From the NCBI GenBank assembly GCA_017305555.1, contig JAFKKM010000028.1, positions 1 to 64,000 on the forward strand: DNA of 64,000 nt, read 5' to 3'. The DNA comes from Hyphomicrobiales bacterium. Its GTDB lineage: Bacteria > Pseudomonadota > Alphaproteobacteria > Rhizobiales > Xanthobacteraceae. Shown here one piece after another: positions 8,936 to 18,400 of the stretch. Position 1 is the stretch's first letter, and each line of letters begins with the position of its first letter. Position numbers and translations under genes: made by a program. Below the pieces are notes generated by a model. That model did not search any database, was not told the origin of the DNA, and saw nothing but the letters and a program-made list of their open reading frames with translations.

Positions 8936-10255
8936 ATGCCGATGACCTCGACAACTCCCACCGCTGTTTTTCCCAAGTCGATCTGGGCCGAGACGGCGCC
9001 GCCCCGCACCCAGACGCAGCCGCTGCAAGGAACGATGGAGGCCGATACCGTAATCGTCGGCGGCGGTCTCAGCGGCCTGTCGGCGGCGCTTCATCTCGCG
9101 CGACACGGACAGAAGGTGGTGCTGCTGGAAGCGATGGCGGTGGGATGGGGCGCGTCCGGACGCAATAACGGTCAGGTCATTCCCACCATGACCGCCGCCG
9201 AGCCCGATGCGCTCGCCAAACGTTATGGTGAAGTCGGCGAACGCTTCGCGCGGTTGATCGGCAACAGTGCCAGCGTGTTGTTCGATCTCGTGCGCGAAGA
9301 AGGCATGGCGGCCGAGGCGGAGCAGGCCGGCTGGTTTCAGCCGGCGCATTCGCCGGGGCGGATGCGGCTGTCGAAAATGCGAGTCGATGCGTGGCAGCGT
9401 TTCGGTTTCCCGGCGCGTCTGCTCGACCGCGATGAATCCCGCGCGCTGCTGGGTTCGGATTTCTGGTACGGCGGAATGTTCAATCCCACCGGCGGTCACG
9501 TGAATCCGCTGGCGCTCGCCCGCGGTTTCGCGGCGGCGGCGGAGAAGCACGGCGCGATTATCCACGAGGGAAGCCCGGCGACGGGATGGCGGCGCGAAGC
9601 CGATGGCTGGGTGGTGACGACAGCGGCAGGATCGGTGAAGGCGAAGAACTTCCTGCTCTGCACCAACGCCTATACCGGCGAGATCGTGCCCGGTCTTGCC
9701 AGTCGTCTCGCGCGCACCGTGGTGCCGGTGCTGGCATGGCAGGTCGCGACCACGCCGGTCTCCGACAATCTTCGCGGCACCATTCTGCCGGGCCGGCAGG
9801 CGGTCTCCGACACGCGCGGCGATCTGCGTTTCTTCCGCTACGATGCACGCAACCGGTTGATCACCGGCGGCAATGTCATCGGGTCGCACGATGTCGGCCG
9901 GCGCGTGTCGCAAAAGGCCGCGCGGAGTTTGGCCGAAGCGTTCCCGGAGCTTGGCGTGCCGGAGATCACCCATGTCTGGAACGGTTACATCGGGATGACC
10001 TGGGATCGTTTTCCGCGCGTTCACAATCTCGGGCCCGACGGGTGGGCATGGATCGGCTGCAACGGTCGCGGCGTGGCGCTTGGCGTCTCGCTCGGCCGCG
10101 AGATGGCGCGCGCCGTTTCAGGCGACGCGATTTCGACGCTGGCGTTGCCGGTGTCCGAACCGCATCCGCTGCCGTTCCACAGCATCGCGCGACGTATCGC
10201 GCCGAATTATCTGGCGTGGCTGCGCCGCAAAGACAAAGTCGAAATGGAAGCCTGA
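8936..10255 (+). CDS. FAD-dependent amine/amino-acid oxidoreductase (DadA/OrdL type)
   Basis: A 439-residue DAO-family flavoprotein. The Rossmann motif VIVGGGLSGLSAA lies at residues 39-51 with an acidic residue ending strand 2 (LLEA), typical of FAD binding. GWGASGRNNGQV follows, the conserved second FAD-contact segment of glycine/sarcosine oxidase-like enzymes. The C-terminal IGCNGRGVALGVSLGREMA motif closes the FAD site. Such enzymes oxidise D-amino acids, N-methyl amino acids or cyclic imino acids. In this operon, 24 bases after the ATPase and 15 before the ATC hydrolase gene, it might oxidise a thiazolidine or N-alkyl cysteine derivative. The substrate is unproven. Confidence 0.88.
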   Translation: MPMTSTTPTAVFPKSIWAETAPPRTQTQPLQGTMEADTVIVGGGLSGLSAALHLARHGQKVVLLEAMAVGWGASGRNNGQVIPTMTAAEPDALAKRYGEVGERFARLIGNSASVLFDLVREEGMAAEAEQAGWFQPAHSPGRMRLSKMRVDAWQRFGFPARLLDRDESRALLGSDFWYGGMFNPTGGHVNPLALARGFAAAAEKHGAIIHEGSPATGWRREADGWVVTTAAGSVKAKNFLLCTNAYTGEIVPGLASRLARTVVPVLAWQVATTPVSDNLRGTILPGRQAVSDTRGDLRFFRYDARNRLITGGNVIGSHDVGRRVSQKAARSLAEAFPELGVPEITHVWNGYIGMTWDRFPRVHNLGPDGWAWIGCNGRGVALGVSLGREMARAVSGDAISTLALPVSEPHPLPFHSIARRIAPNYLAWLRRKDKVEMEA

Positions 10256-10270
10256 AGGACGGATCAAGCG

Positions 10271-10762
10271 ATGAAGGACATGCCCATTCTGGAGCGTCGG
10301 CGCATCGAAGCGCAGATTCTCAAACACGTTCACGATGTCATTGCGGCGCGCTCCGAGACCGAGGAAGCCGATGCGGTGATCGGCACCGCGGTCAGCCGCT
10401 CGGCGATCGATCAGGGACGCGATTTTGCCACAGCGTTGGGTCACACGCCGAGCTTGCAGGACTTCGCGGACATCATGCCGCTGTGGGAGAAGGAAGACGC
10501 GCTCCGGGTGGAGATGGTGGAAGCTTCGCCCGAGAAGCTCGAATTCAACGTCGTGCGTTGCCGCTACGCCGAGATGTACCGCGAGATGGGCCTCGGCCGC
10601 ATCGGTCATCTGCTATCGTGCAATCGCGATGGCGATTTCTGCGTCGGTTACAATCCGCAGATGAAGCTGACGCGCACGCAGACCATCATGAGCGGCGCGA
10701 GTCATTGCGATTTTCGCTACCGCCTCGAACCGGACGCCGACAAGCCCGGCAACGCGCAATAA
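10271..10762 (+). CDS. L-2-amino-thiazoline-4-carboxylic acid hydrolase family protein
   Basis: A 163-residue soluble protein with the hallmarks of the ATC hydrolase family (Pfam ATC_hydrolase): an N-terminal helical part beginning MPILERRRIEAQILK, the motif FNVVRCRYAEMYREMGL near residues 95-111, then LLSCNRD and GASHCDFRY near the C-terminus. In Pseudomonas the founding member opens the ring of L-2-amino-thiazoline-4-carboxylate to give N-carbamoyl-L-cysteine. Many family members are uncharacterised and may act on other substrates. The neighbours (amidohydrolase, cysteine desulfhydrase) fit the classical role well. Start ATG 10271; a nearby in-frame ATG is also possible. Confidence 0.82.
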   Translation: MKDMPILERRRIEAQILKHVHDVIAARSETEEADAVIGTAVSRSAIDQGRDFATALGHTPSLQDFADIMPLWEKEDALRVEMVEASPEKLEFNVVRCRYAEMYREMGLGRIGHLLSCNRDGDFCVGYNPQMKLTRTQTIMSGASHCDFRYRLEPDADKPGNAQ

Positions 10763-10777
10763 ACGGAGAACACAAAA

Positions 10778-11944
10778 ATGCCTGTCGACAATTGGATATC
10801 CGGCTGTCTCGATGAACTGGTGGCTTTCCGCCACGATCTGCATAGCAACCCGGAGCTGCTCTACGATCTGCCACGGACGTCGGCGCAGGTGGCGAGCGCG
10901 TTGCGCAAGGCCGGCTGCGACGAGGTCGTCGAAGGCATCGGCAAGACCGGCGTGGTCGCGGTCATTCGCGGCAAGAGCAACACCTCGGGTCGCGCCATCG
11001 GGCTGCGATCCGATATGGATGCGCTGCCGATCCTGGAAGCGACGGGAAAGCCGTGGGCTTCGAAGACACCCGGCAAGATGCACGCCTGCGGTCATGACGG
11101 TCACACCACGATGCTGCTCGGCGCTGCGATGGGACTGGTGCAGAGCCGCGCGTTCGACGGCACGGCGGTGCTGATTTTCCAGCCGGCCGAGGAAGGTGGT
11201 GCTGGTGCGCGCGCGATGATCGAGGACGGCCTGTTTCGTCGCTGGCCGGTCAGCGAAGTCTACGGGATGCATAACCGGCCGAACCTGCCGATCGGTGAGT
11301 TCACCATCGCGCCCGGCTCGATCATGGGATCGGTGGATATGATCGACATCGAGATCGAAGGCGTCGGCGGCCATGCGGCGATGCCGCACCAGACGATCGA
11401 TCCCGCACCGGTGATCGCCGCGCTGATTCAGGCGGTGCAGACCATCACCGCGCGCACCATCAATCCGATGGACTCGGCGGTGATCTCGATCACCACGATT
11501 CACGGCGGCGATGCGTTCAACGTCATTCCGCAGACCATCCGCATGACGGGAACGGTGCGGACACTGAAAGACAGCGTTCGCGATCATGTCGAGGCGCGGC
11601 TCAACCAGGCGGTGACCGGGATTGCCGCGGCTTACGGCGCCAAGGGCAAGCTGGATTATTCGCGTCACTATCCTGTGACGGTCAATCACGCGCAGGAAAC
11701 GGAATTGGCCGCGGTTGCCGCCGAAGCCGTGGCCGGCGTCGGTCGTGTGAACCGTAACATGCCGGCGACGCTTGGCGGTGAGGACTTCGCCTTCATGCTC
11801 AACGAAGTCCCGGGCGCGATGATCAATATCGGCAACGGGCCGAGTGCCGGCCTGCATCATCCCGCTTACGATTTCAACGACGAGGCGATCGCGTGGGGCT
11901 GTTCCTATTGGTGTGAACTGGTGCGGCAGCGTTTGCCGCTCTGA
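10778..11944 (+). CDS. M20 family metallo-amidohydrolase (N-acyl/N-carbamoyl amino acid hydrolase-like)
   Basis: A 388-residue di-metal amidohydrolase of the hippurate hydrolase/IAA-amino acid hydrolase type. Visible metal ligands are Cys104 and His106 in [10 protein letters not shown], Glu138-Glu139 in QPAEEGG, and the late His in [25 protein letters not shown] marks the start of the dimerisation domain. It cleaves an acyl or carbamoyl group from an amino acid nitrogen. Fifteen bases after the ATC hydrolase gene, it is the natural candidate for N-carbamoyl-cysteine or N-acyl-cysteine hydrolysis. The characterised N-carbamoyl-cysteine amidohydrolases belong to a different M20-type branch, as far as I recall, so substrate is open. 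Confidence 0.88.
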   Translation: MPVDNWISGCLDELVAFRHDLHSNPELLYDLPRTSAQVASALRKAGCDEVVEGIGKTGVVAVIRGKSNTSGRAIGLRSDMDALPILEATGKPWASKTPGKMHACGHDGHTTMLLGAAMGLVQSRAFDGTAVLIFQPAEEGGAGARAMIEDGLFRRWPVSEVYGMHNRPNLPIGEFTIAPGSIMGSVDMIDIEIEGVGGHAAMPHQTIDPAPVIAALIQAVQTITARTINPMDSAVISITTIHGGDAFNVIPQTIRMTGTVRTLKDSVRDHVEARLNQAVTGIAAAYGAKGKLDYSRHYPVTVNHAQETELAAVAAEAVAGVGRVNRNMPATLGGEDFAFMLNEVPGAMINIGNGPSAGLHHPAYDFNDEAIAWGCSYWCELVRQRLPL

Positions 11945-11993
11945 GTTCGACGATAGGCGCGAAGCGCCGTGCGATGGCGGGAGACAACTGACG

Positions 11994-13127
11994 ATGCAAC
12001 AGCCAATCATGACAATCGAGGCTGGCGCGTGCCCGGCGCCGGTCCCTTTGCCGGATTGCGCCGAACGTGAATGGACGCGTATGGCCATCGCCCGCCTTCA
12101 GGACGATGGCCGCCGCTCCGCCGATACCCACCTGCTCAAGCCGCTGTTTCGCGGCTTGCAGGGAATCTCGGTTTATCTCAAGGACGAGAGCACGCATCCG
12201 ACCGGAAGCCTGAAGCATCGTCTGGGGCGTTCGCTTTTTCTCTACGGCATCTGCAACGGAAAAATCCACCAGAACACCACGCTGGTTGAAGCGTCGTCAG
12301 GATCTACCGCCGTCAGCGAAGCTTATTTCGCCCAGCTTCTCGGCTTGCGTTTCATTGCGGTGATGCCGCATTCCACCAGTCGGCAGAAGATCGAGGCGAT
12401 CCAGAGTTTCGGCGGTCAATGTCATTTCGTCGATCGCGCGAACGACGTCTACGACGTGGCGATCCGCATCGCCAGGGAAACCGGCGGACATTATCTCGAT
12501 CAATTCACCAACGCCGAGCGTGCGACCGACTGGCGCGGCAACAACAACATTGCCGAGAGCATCTTTCATCAGATGGAAGGGGAGGAGTTTCCCATTCCCG
12601 AATGGCTGGTGATGAGCGCCGGCACCGGCGGCACCTCCGCGACGCTCGGCCGCTACATTCGCTACAAAAATCTTGCGACGCGGCTTTGCGTCGTCGATGT
12701 CGAGAACTCCGCGTTTTACGATGCCTGGCGCACCGGCGATCTCCAGGTCACCGCGTCCGGATCGCGCATCGAAGGCATCGGCCGGCCGCGCGTCGAGCCG
12801 TCTTTCGTGCCCGGTGTGATCGACCATATGGTTCGCGTGCCGGATGCTGCTTCGATCGCCGCCGCGCATGTTCTGTCTGAGCGTTTGTTCCGGCAAATCG
12901 GCGGTTCGACCGGCACGAATTTCTTCGGCCTGTGCTGGATCGCGGCCAACATGATGATAGCCGGCCGGCAAGGTTCGATCGTCACCCTGATCTGCGACGG
13001 TGGTCATCGCTACACCGAGACGTTTTATAATCCGGAGTGGCTTCGTGAGAACGGGATCGACATCGATCCCTATCGCCGGATGCTCGACCGCTTCCTCGAC
13101 CAAGGCGAATTCCTGCCGCCGGCATGA
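11994..13127 (+). CDS. Cds1-like PLP-dependent L-cysteine desulfhydrase
   Basis: A 377-residue fold-type II PLP enzyme. Lys74 in PTGSLKHR is the expected Schiff-base lysine. [15 protein letters not shown] (99-113) is the substrate/phosphate loop, and [10 protein letters not shown] binds PLP phosphate. The segment [28 protein letters not shown] strongly resembles mycobacterial Cds1, which degrades L-cysteine to pyruvate, ammonia and H2S rather than making it. Cysteine synthase activity cannot be excluded from sequence. The ATG at 11994 follows GGCGGGAG; an upstream extension overlapping the amidohydrolase gene is out of character. The ensuing RidA gene supports a reaction that releases 2-aminoacrylate. 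Confidence 0.87.
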   Translation: MQQPIMTIEAGACPAPVPLPDCAEREWTRMAIARLQDDGRRSADTHLLKPLFRGLQGISVYLKDESTHPTGSLKHRLGRSLFLYGICNGKIHQNTTLVEASSGSTAVSEAYFAQLLGLRFIAVMPHSTSRQKIEAIQSFGGQCHFVDRANDVYDVAIRIARETGGHYLDQFTNAERATDWRGNNNIAESIFHQMEGEEFPIPEWLVMSAGTGGTSATLGRYIRYKNLATRLCVVDVENSAFYDAWRTGDLQVTASGSRIEGIGRPRVEPSFVPGVIDHMVRVPDAASIAAAHVLSERLFRQIGGSTGTNFFGLCWIAANMMIAGRQGSIVTLICDGGHRYTETFYNPEWLRENGIDIDPYRRMLDRFLDQGEFLPPA

Positions 13128-13190
13128 TGACGCGCTCGCGCCGTCTGCCTCGTGGCCGACTGATATCAATCCATAACAATCGAGTTCTTT

Positions 13191-13583
13191 ATGAAGCCCG
13201 TGTCCACCAGCCAAGCTCCCGCCGCCGTCGGCCCCTATTCGCAAGCGATCATCGCGAACGGTCTTGTGTTCGTCTCCGGTCAACTTCCGATCGATCCCGC
13301 GACGGGAGAATTCGTTTCGAACGATCCGGTCGACCAATGCAGGCAGTCGCTGCGCAACATCGAGGCCATCGCCAAATCCGTCGGCGCGGACCTGTCGCAT
13401 GTGGTGCGGACGACGGTTCTGCTGAAGGATCTGTCGAGTTTCGCCGCGGTGAATGCCGCCTATGCGGAGTTCTTTCCGGGTGTGCCGCCGGCCCGCACCA
13501 CTTTTGAGGCGTCCGCGCTTCCGAAGGGCGCGTTGGTGGAGATCGATGCGATCATCGTTCTGGACAAGACGTCCAACGGCTGA
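13191..13583 (+). CDS. ridA: RidA family reactive enamine/imine deaminase
   Basis: A 130-residue protein of the YjgF/YER057c/UK114 family, normal length. Tyr16 (GPYSQA), Arg102 (ARTTFEA) and Glu117 (LVEIDAI) match the active-site Tyr, Arg and Glu of catalytic RidA proteins. These hydrolyse 2-aminoacrylate and related imines to pyruvate-type ketoacids and ammonia. It is the last gene of the operon, 63 bases after the Cds1-like gene. PLP desulfhydrases make exactly this enamine intermediate, which would otherwise damage PLP enzymes. It could equally process an imine made by the FAD oxidase. Confidence 0.93.
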   Translation: MKPVSTSQAPAAVGPYSQAIIANGLVFVSGQLPIDPATGEFVSNDPVDQCRQSLRNIEAIAKSVGADLSHVVRTTVLLKDLSSFAAVNAAYAEFFPGVPPARTTFEASALPKGALVEIDAIIVLDKTSNG

Positions 13584-13587
13584 GGCC

Positions 13588-13636
13588 ATCGCTCGAATAT
13601 TAAGCGATCGTTCGCCGAAGGGCCGGCCCTATTTTT
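13588..13636. terminator. Possible convergent terminator region
   Basis: Between the convergent ridA and CadC-like genes lie an ATCGCT/AGCGAT inverted repeat (13588-13608) and AGGGCCGGCCCT followed by ATTTTTCC (13619-13638). The second could stop rightward transcription of the cysteine operon, though it overlaps the 3' end of the leftward gene. The stem has no loop in its simplest form, so this is tentative. Confidence 0.4.
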
Positions 13637-15284
13637 CCGGCAACCCTGCGGCGATCAGCAACTTCATGATGCGGTCGCTCCCGGCGAGATAGCGCGGGCT
13701 TTCGTTCTTCGTGCGTAACGGCACGTTGATCGCATTCGATCGCGGACGAATCTTCAGGGCCTCTTTCATCGCTTCCCTGGCTTTCTCGGGTTGGCCGAGA
13801 GCCTGATAGGCAGCCGCAATCAACATCGACGTCCGGCCGGTGCCGGGCGTGATGGCGAGCGAGCGATTGAGCCAACTCAACGCTTCTTCATAGCGATCGA
13901 GATGTACGAGGGCGACGCCAGCACCGAGCAGCCAGGTCCATCGCGACACCGCCGGCATATCGAAAGCGTCGGCTTGCTTGAACGACGCGAGCGCGTCTTC
14001 GATCCGGCCGAGTTGCAGTTGCGATATGCCCATATGGAAAAGGGTCGCGCCGTCCCACGGTTGCAGGACCAGGGTCTTCTGGCACGCGACGAGGGACTCG
14101 ACGAAATGGTTGGTGGTCATCAGCAAGCGGCAATAGGCTTGCATCACCGGAACGTAGTCGGGTTCGTGTTCGAGGGCGCTCTCGAGAAGGTTACGGGCGC
14201 GAGACTCGGCGGCGGCGGCCCCTTCCGGGGTAAGCCATTCCATCTGCACCTCGCGGATCAGATGCGCCGCGAGCGATGCCTGGAGATCGACATCGTTCGG
14301 GTGACTGGCGAGAGCTTTTTCCAGCATGTTGCGCGCGGCGCTGAGCCGCTCTGGCGTGGTTTTGCTGTTATAGGCGTTGGCCTGATCGATCACGATCTTG
14401 GAATCGGCGGAGCGCTGGACGGAGTGAGACAGCGCATTGATGAAGAGCGCCAGCGGATAACCGATACCCGCCGTCAAGCGGGACTGCTGAATCGCCGGGT
14501 CCACGGAGAGCGGCACGCTCGCGCTGCTGGACCAGCGGACCTGTCCGGACGCCCCCTCGACGAGGCGTGCCTGAATGACCCATTTGTCGGTGTCGCGCTG
14601 GAGATCGCCGCGGAGAATGAAGTCGGTGGGTGGCGATGTGGTGACGGCGTGTGGCGCGATGACCCGAATGTTGCCGATCGTCGATAGCCCGTCGGTCAGG
14701 TGGTCGGCGATGTTCGCGGCCATGGTGGTGGTGACCGGATCGGACGACCGGGCTTCCAGCGGGGCGATCGCTATGGAGTACGTGCCGGGTTGGGCCGGGT
14801 GCCGCAGCAGCGATAGCGCATACGACGCGACCGCGACGCAAGCGATCAGCGCGGCCGCGAGCAACCACCATCGTCCAGCGCGCTGCTTCCGCGGCGCTGA
14901 GGTCGGCTCCGCGACGCCGTCATCCTCCGTGGGTTGCTGAGCTGCCGCCGGAAGGGGGGTGGCAGCGGCGTCGCCGGGAGAGGACTCCCGCACGTCCGTA
15001 CTGAAAAGATAGCCTCGCCCCGAGACCGACTTGACCAGTTGGCGACTTTCGTCGTGAAGCGCGGTCCGGATTTCCCGGATGCACTGAAACAGGCTGTCTT
15101 CGCCGACGTGAATGTTCGGCCAGATCGCGGTCATCAATTCCTGTTTACTGAGAACCCGGCCGGGGTTCGTCGCGAACAGATGTAACAGGGCCAATGTCTT
15201 GGGACGAAGCTTGATGGCCTCGCCATCGAGCTTCCGCAGTTCAGCCCGATCGAAATCGAGCTCAAAACCCGCGAACCGCAGCAC
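13629..15284 (-). CDS. CadC-like winged-helix regulator with transmembrane segment and TPR domain
   Basis: A 551-residue membrane-anchored transcription regulator. Residues 1-96 form an OmpR/PhoB-type winged helix (LRPKTLALLHLFATNPGRVLSK; recognition helix EDSLFQCIREIRTAL; wing SVSGRGYLF). A Pro/Ala-rich linker leads to one transmembrane helix at about 139-160. The periplasmic part has an adenylate-cyclase-associated/FlgO-like beta domain (about 165-270) and tetratricopeptide-like helices (about 300-530). No receiver domain is present, so sensing is probably by the periplasmic part. It is divergent from the giant adhesin gene with only 156 bases between starts, making it a candidate regulator of that operon; the target is inferred. 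Confidence 0.88.
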   Translation of the reverse strand: MLRFAGFELDFDRAELRKLDGEAIKLRPKTLALLHLFATNPGRVLSKQELMTAIWPNIHVGEDSLFQCIREIRTALHDESRQLVKSVSGRGYLFSTDVRESSPGDAAATPLPAAAQQPTEDDGVAEPTSAPRKQRAGRWWLLAAALIACVAVASYALSLLRHPAQPGTYSIAIAPLEARSSDPVTTTMAANIADHLTDGLSTIGNIRVIAPHAVTTSPPTDFILRGDLQRDTDKWVIQARLVEGASGQVRWSSSASVPLSVDPAIQQSRLTAGIGYPLALFINALSHSVQRSADSKIVIDQANAYNSKTTPERLSAARNMLEKALASHPNDVDLQASLAAHLIREVQMEWLTPEGAAAAESRARNLLESALEHEPDYVPVMQAYCRLLMTTNHFVESLVACQKTLVLQPWDGATLFHMGISQLQLGRIEDALASFKQADAFDMPAVSRWTWLLGAGVALVHLDRYEEALSWLNRSLAITPGTGRTSMLIAAAYQALGQPEKAREAMKEALKIRPRSNAINVPLRTKNESPRYLAGSDRIMKLLIAAGLPEK

Positions 15285-15440
15285 TTCGCCCCCAATTATC
15301 GATCTGATTGCCTTTCGGGCGGGCCGAATATCAGAAATCTTTCAGAAAGTCACCGCCATCGCGTCAGGACTTTGGATGCCGCGTCTGACACGCTCGCCGT
15401 CCATTAACGTTCCGGTAGTAATTGGCGAGCGGGGACTGTC
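15285..15440. promoter_or_regulatory. Divergent promoter region of regulator and adhesin genes
   Basis: 156 bases between the start of the CadC-like gene and the GTG of the adhesin. An AT-richer patch at 15320-15345 may hold promoters. A GAGCGGGGACTG stretch just before the GTG at 15441 could serve as a weak ribosome binding site. No clear operator repeat was found by eye. Confidence 0.35.
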
Positions 15441-18400
15441 GTGAGATTGAAGCTCCCGGATCGGGGGTCTAAGGGTGACTTGAACAAGGCTGACCTGGGT
15501 AAGCAAAGCCCGGGCCGGTTTCGCTTGGCCGTCGGTCCGAAGCCGGAACGCCTGTCCGGGGCAAGCGATCCCTCCGCCCGCCTGTTTGTCGACGCCGTCT
15601 CCCTCCGCGTTTCCGCGGCGACCATGACCGTGGTGATGGTCCTGTCGCCGGTCGTGGCTTTCGCCCAAAGCGTGCCTGCCGGGGTCGCCAATATCGTGCC
15701 GGATGGCCGGACGGCCACCGCCGTGACCACCAACGGAGCCGTCAGCACGGTTACCACCAATACCGTATCCGGCCCGAACGCCTTCAACTCGTTTTCGCGA
15801 TTCCAGGTTGGGCGGGGCGCCACCGGAAATCTGATCTTACCGCAGGGCACCAGTAACCTCGTTAACCTGATCAACGGCAACGACCCAGCGGTTATCAACG
15901 GCGTCGTCAATTCGTACAAGAACGGCCAGATCGGCGGCAACGTCTACTTTGCCTCTCCCAACGGCTTCGTGGTGGGCTCGTCCGGCGTGGTGAATGTCGG
16001 TTCGTTGAATGTCAGCACGCCGACCCGCGAATTCGTCGATGGGGTGATCGGCCGCAACGGCCAGATCAACCAGGGGGCGGTCGACAATCTCCTCGCGGGG
16101 ACCGTGCCGCTGTCGCCGGAAGGCAATATCCGCATTCGCGGCCGGGTCAACGCCGTCGATGCGGTGCGGCTCACCGGCCAGAATGTGTCGGTCGGTGCGC
16201 GGGATGCCGCCAATCGCAATCATGCGGCGGCGTTTGCGTCGACCGTCAACAGCAAGGGCTTGCGGAGCGGTAGCAAGATCGTCGTCCGCAACGGCTCGAT
16301 CCAGATCGTCGCGGGTAACGACGCCAGGATCAACGGCCGTCTGCGCGCGAAGGGCGGCTCGGTCCATGTCGATGCCCACCGCAATGTGGCGATCGGCAAC
16401 AAGGCCAATATCTCGGTCAGCAGCCGCGACGGCCACGGCGGCACCATCGCGGTCAATGCCGGGCAGGATATCAAGGTCGCCGGTTACGGCGTGCTGTCGG
16501 CGAAAAGCGTCAAGGCCGATGCCGGCACGGTGCGTGTCGTCGCCGGGCGCAATCTGAGTGTCGATCCGGGCGCGACCTTCAACGCCAGTTCGGCGCAGGG
16601 AAATGGCGGCCTGGTCGAATTGAGCGGCTATGGCCGGGTCAACATTCCGAGCGGTGTGAAAGTGAATGTCGGCGCGCCCAACGGCCGCGCCGGCTATTTC
16701 CTGATCGACCCGCCGGATATCTCTATCAGCAGCACCGCGACCGGCGCCGCCGGGAGTTACAGCAACGCCGAGGTGAAGGGGTGGGTCGACGCGCTGGGCT
16801 CCAACGGCACGCTGGTGCTTTGCGCCGGTTCGTCGTCCGGCAATTGCAACGGCACCTTCACGCTCGCCAGTGACGGCGTGATCGACGGCAGGCGCACCGG
16901 CGGCGTAGTCGGCGTCGCCATCGATGCCGGCACGATCAACATCAACGGCACCATCGATACGCGGCTTTATGCCGGTGCGCTGCGCAACGATCTGCTGTCG
17001 GCGTCGGGCGCGCTGTCGACTGGAAGCTCCGGATCGGTGACGCTGACGGCGCCGACGATCTCGATCGGCAGTACCGGCAAAATTTTTGCCGACGTCAACA
17101 ATGCGACCGGCGCGGGCGCGACCTCCTATACCGGCGGCGCCATCGCTCTCACCGCGACGGCGCGGGATTTGCAGGCGCAGTTGCCGTCGAACGCAGCGAC
17201 CGCGATCACGATCGAGGGCACATTGGCCGGCCGAACCATCTCGGCGATCGCCAATTCCGAGGCCAGCACCGTTTTCTCGAATTCCACGCTCGGCATGTCG
17301 CAATTCGTCGCCGGCGCTTTCGGCGGAATCCTCGCCGGCATCAGCGGCGGCTACGTCAAGTCGGAAGCGTCGGCCAAGGTGACGGTGGAGGGCACTGCCC
17401 ACCTTACCGCAACCGGCGCCGTCATGCTGTCGTCGATCGGCTCCGTCACCGCGCAGGATCCGGCGGTCACAGCATCGCTCGCCGCATTGCAGAACGCCGT
17501 CGCCGCATCGGTGGTGGTTGGCGTCGTCAACGCCGACATCGCCACCCAGGTGAAGTCGGGCGCGCATATTTCGAGCGGCGACCTCAGCGTGCTGGCATCG
17601 AATCAGGCTGACTTGTCGGCCAAGTCGGTCGTATTCACGTCGACCACCGCCTATGACGGCACGTTCGCCTATTCGACCGGCACGGTGAACACGCGGGCGA
17701 CGCTCGATCCGGGTGTCGTCATCGAGAAGGTCGGCAACGTCACCGTTGCCGCGCAGAACACCAACAGCTATTCGACGTCGGCCACCAGCGTTTCCGCCGG
17801 TGTCGGGCGGGCCGCGGTTGCGGTCGCCATCAGCGACGTCACCAACCATGCCGTCGCCAATCTCGGCGCCAGCGTTCCGGCGGCGGCCGGGGCGGGGACC
17901 GTCAACGTTTACTCCGGTTCGAACACCACGTCGAATTCGGTCAGCGCCTCCAGCACGGTCGGCAGCAATTTCATTGTCACCAACGTTCTTTCGGCCATCG
18001 GCTCCATGAGCACGTCGGTCGGATCGCTGTTCGCGCCGGGCGGTCCGTTCGACAGTTCGCGGCTCTATTCGTCGACGACCGCACAGGGCACCACGGCGAC
18101 GATGCGCGCCGGCATTACGCTGGCGTTGAATTTCGCCTCGCTGTCATCCTCCGCGTCGATTGCGGCGCTGGCACCCGATACGCAGGGAGACATGCGCGCG
18201 TCGGGGGCGGCGCCGGCCGTCGTTGGCTCCGGCAACGTCTCGGTGATCAGCGCGCTGACCGACGCCGGCTTGCGCGGCAACGCCGAGTCGTCGATCGCCT
18301 CCAACGTCGTCGGCACCGAAGCGCGCCCGACCACGGGCTCCGCTGCATCGATGGCGGTGAACGTCGTTCAGGTCACGCAGTCGTCGGACGCGTTCGTCGG

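Noticed and set aside
15837..17849. 670-codon ORF on the minus strand inside the adhesin gene, and similar long antisense ORFs at 22005-23351, 24204-25445, 27543-28799 and 32736-34367
   Set aside because: They are shadows of the GC-rich, repetitive adhesin. Their translations are Arg/Asp/His-rich low-complexity strings with no domain, while the plus strand has a signal peptide, a TPS domain and a partner gene.
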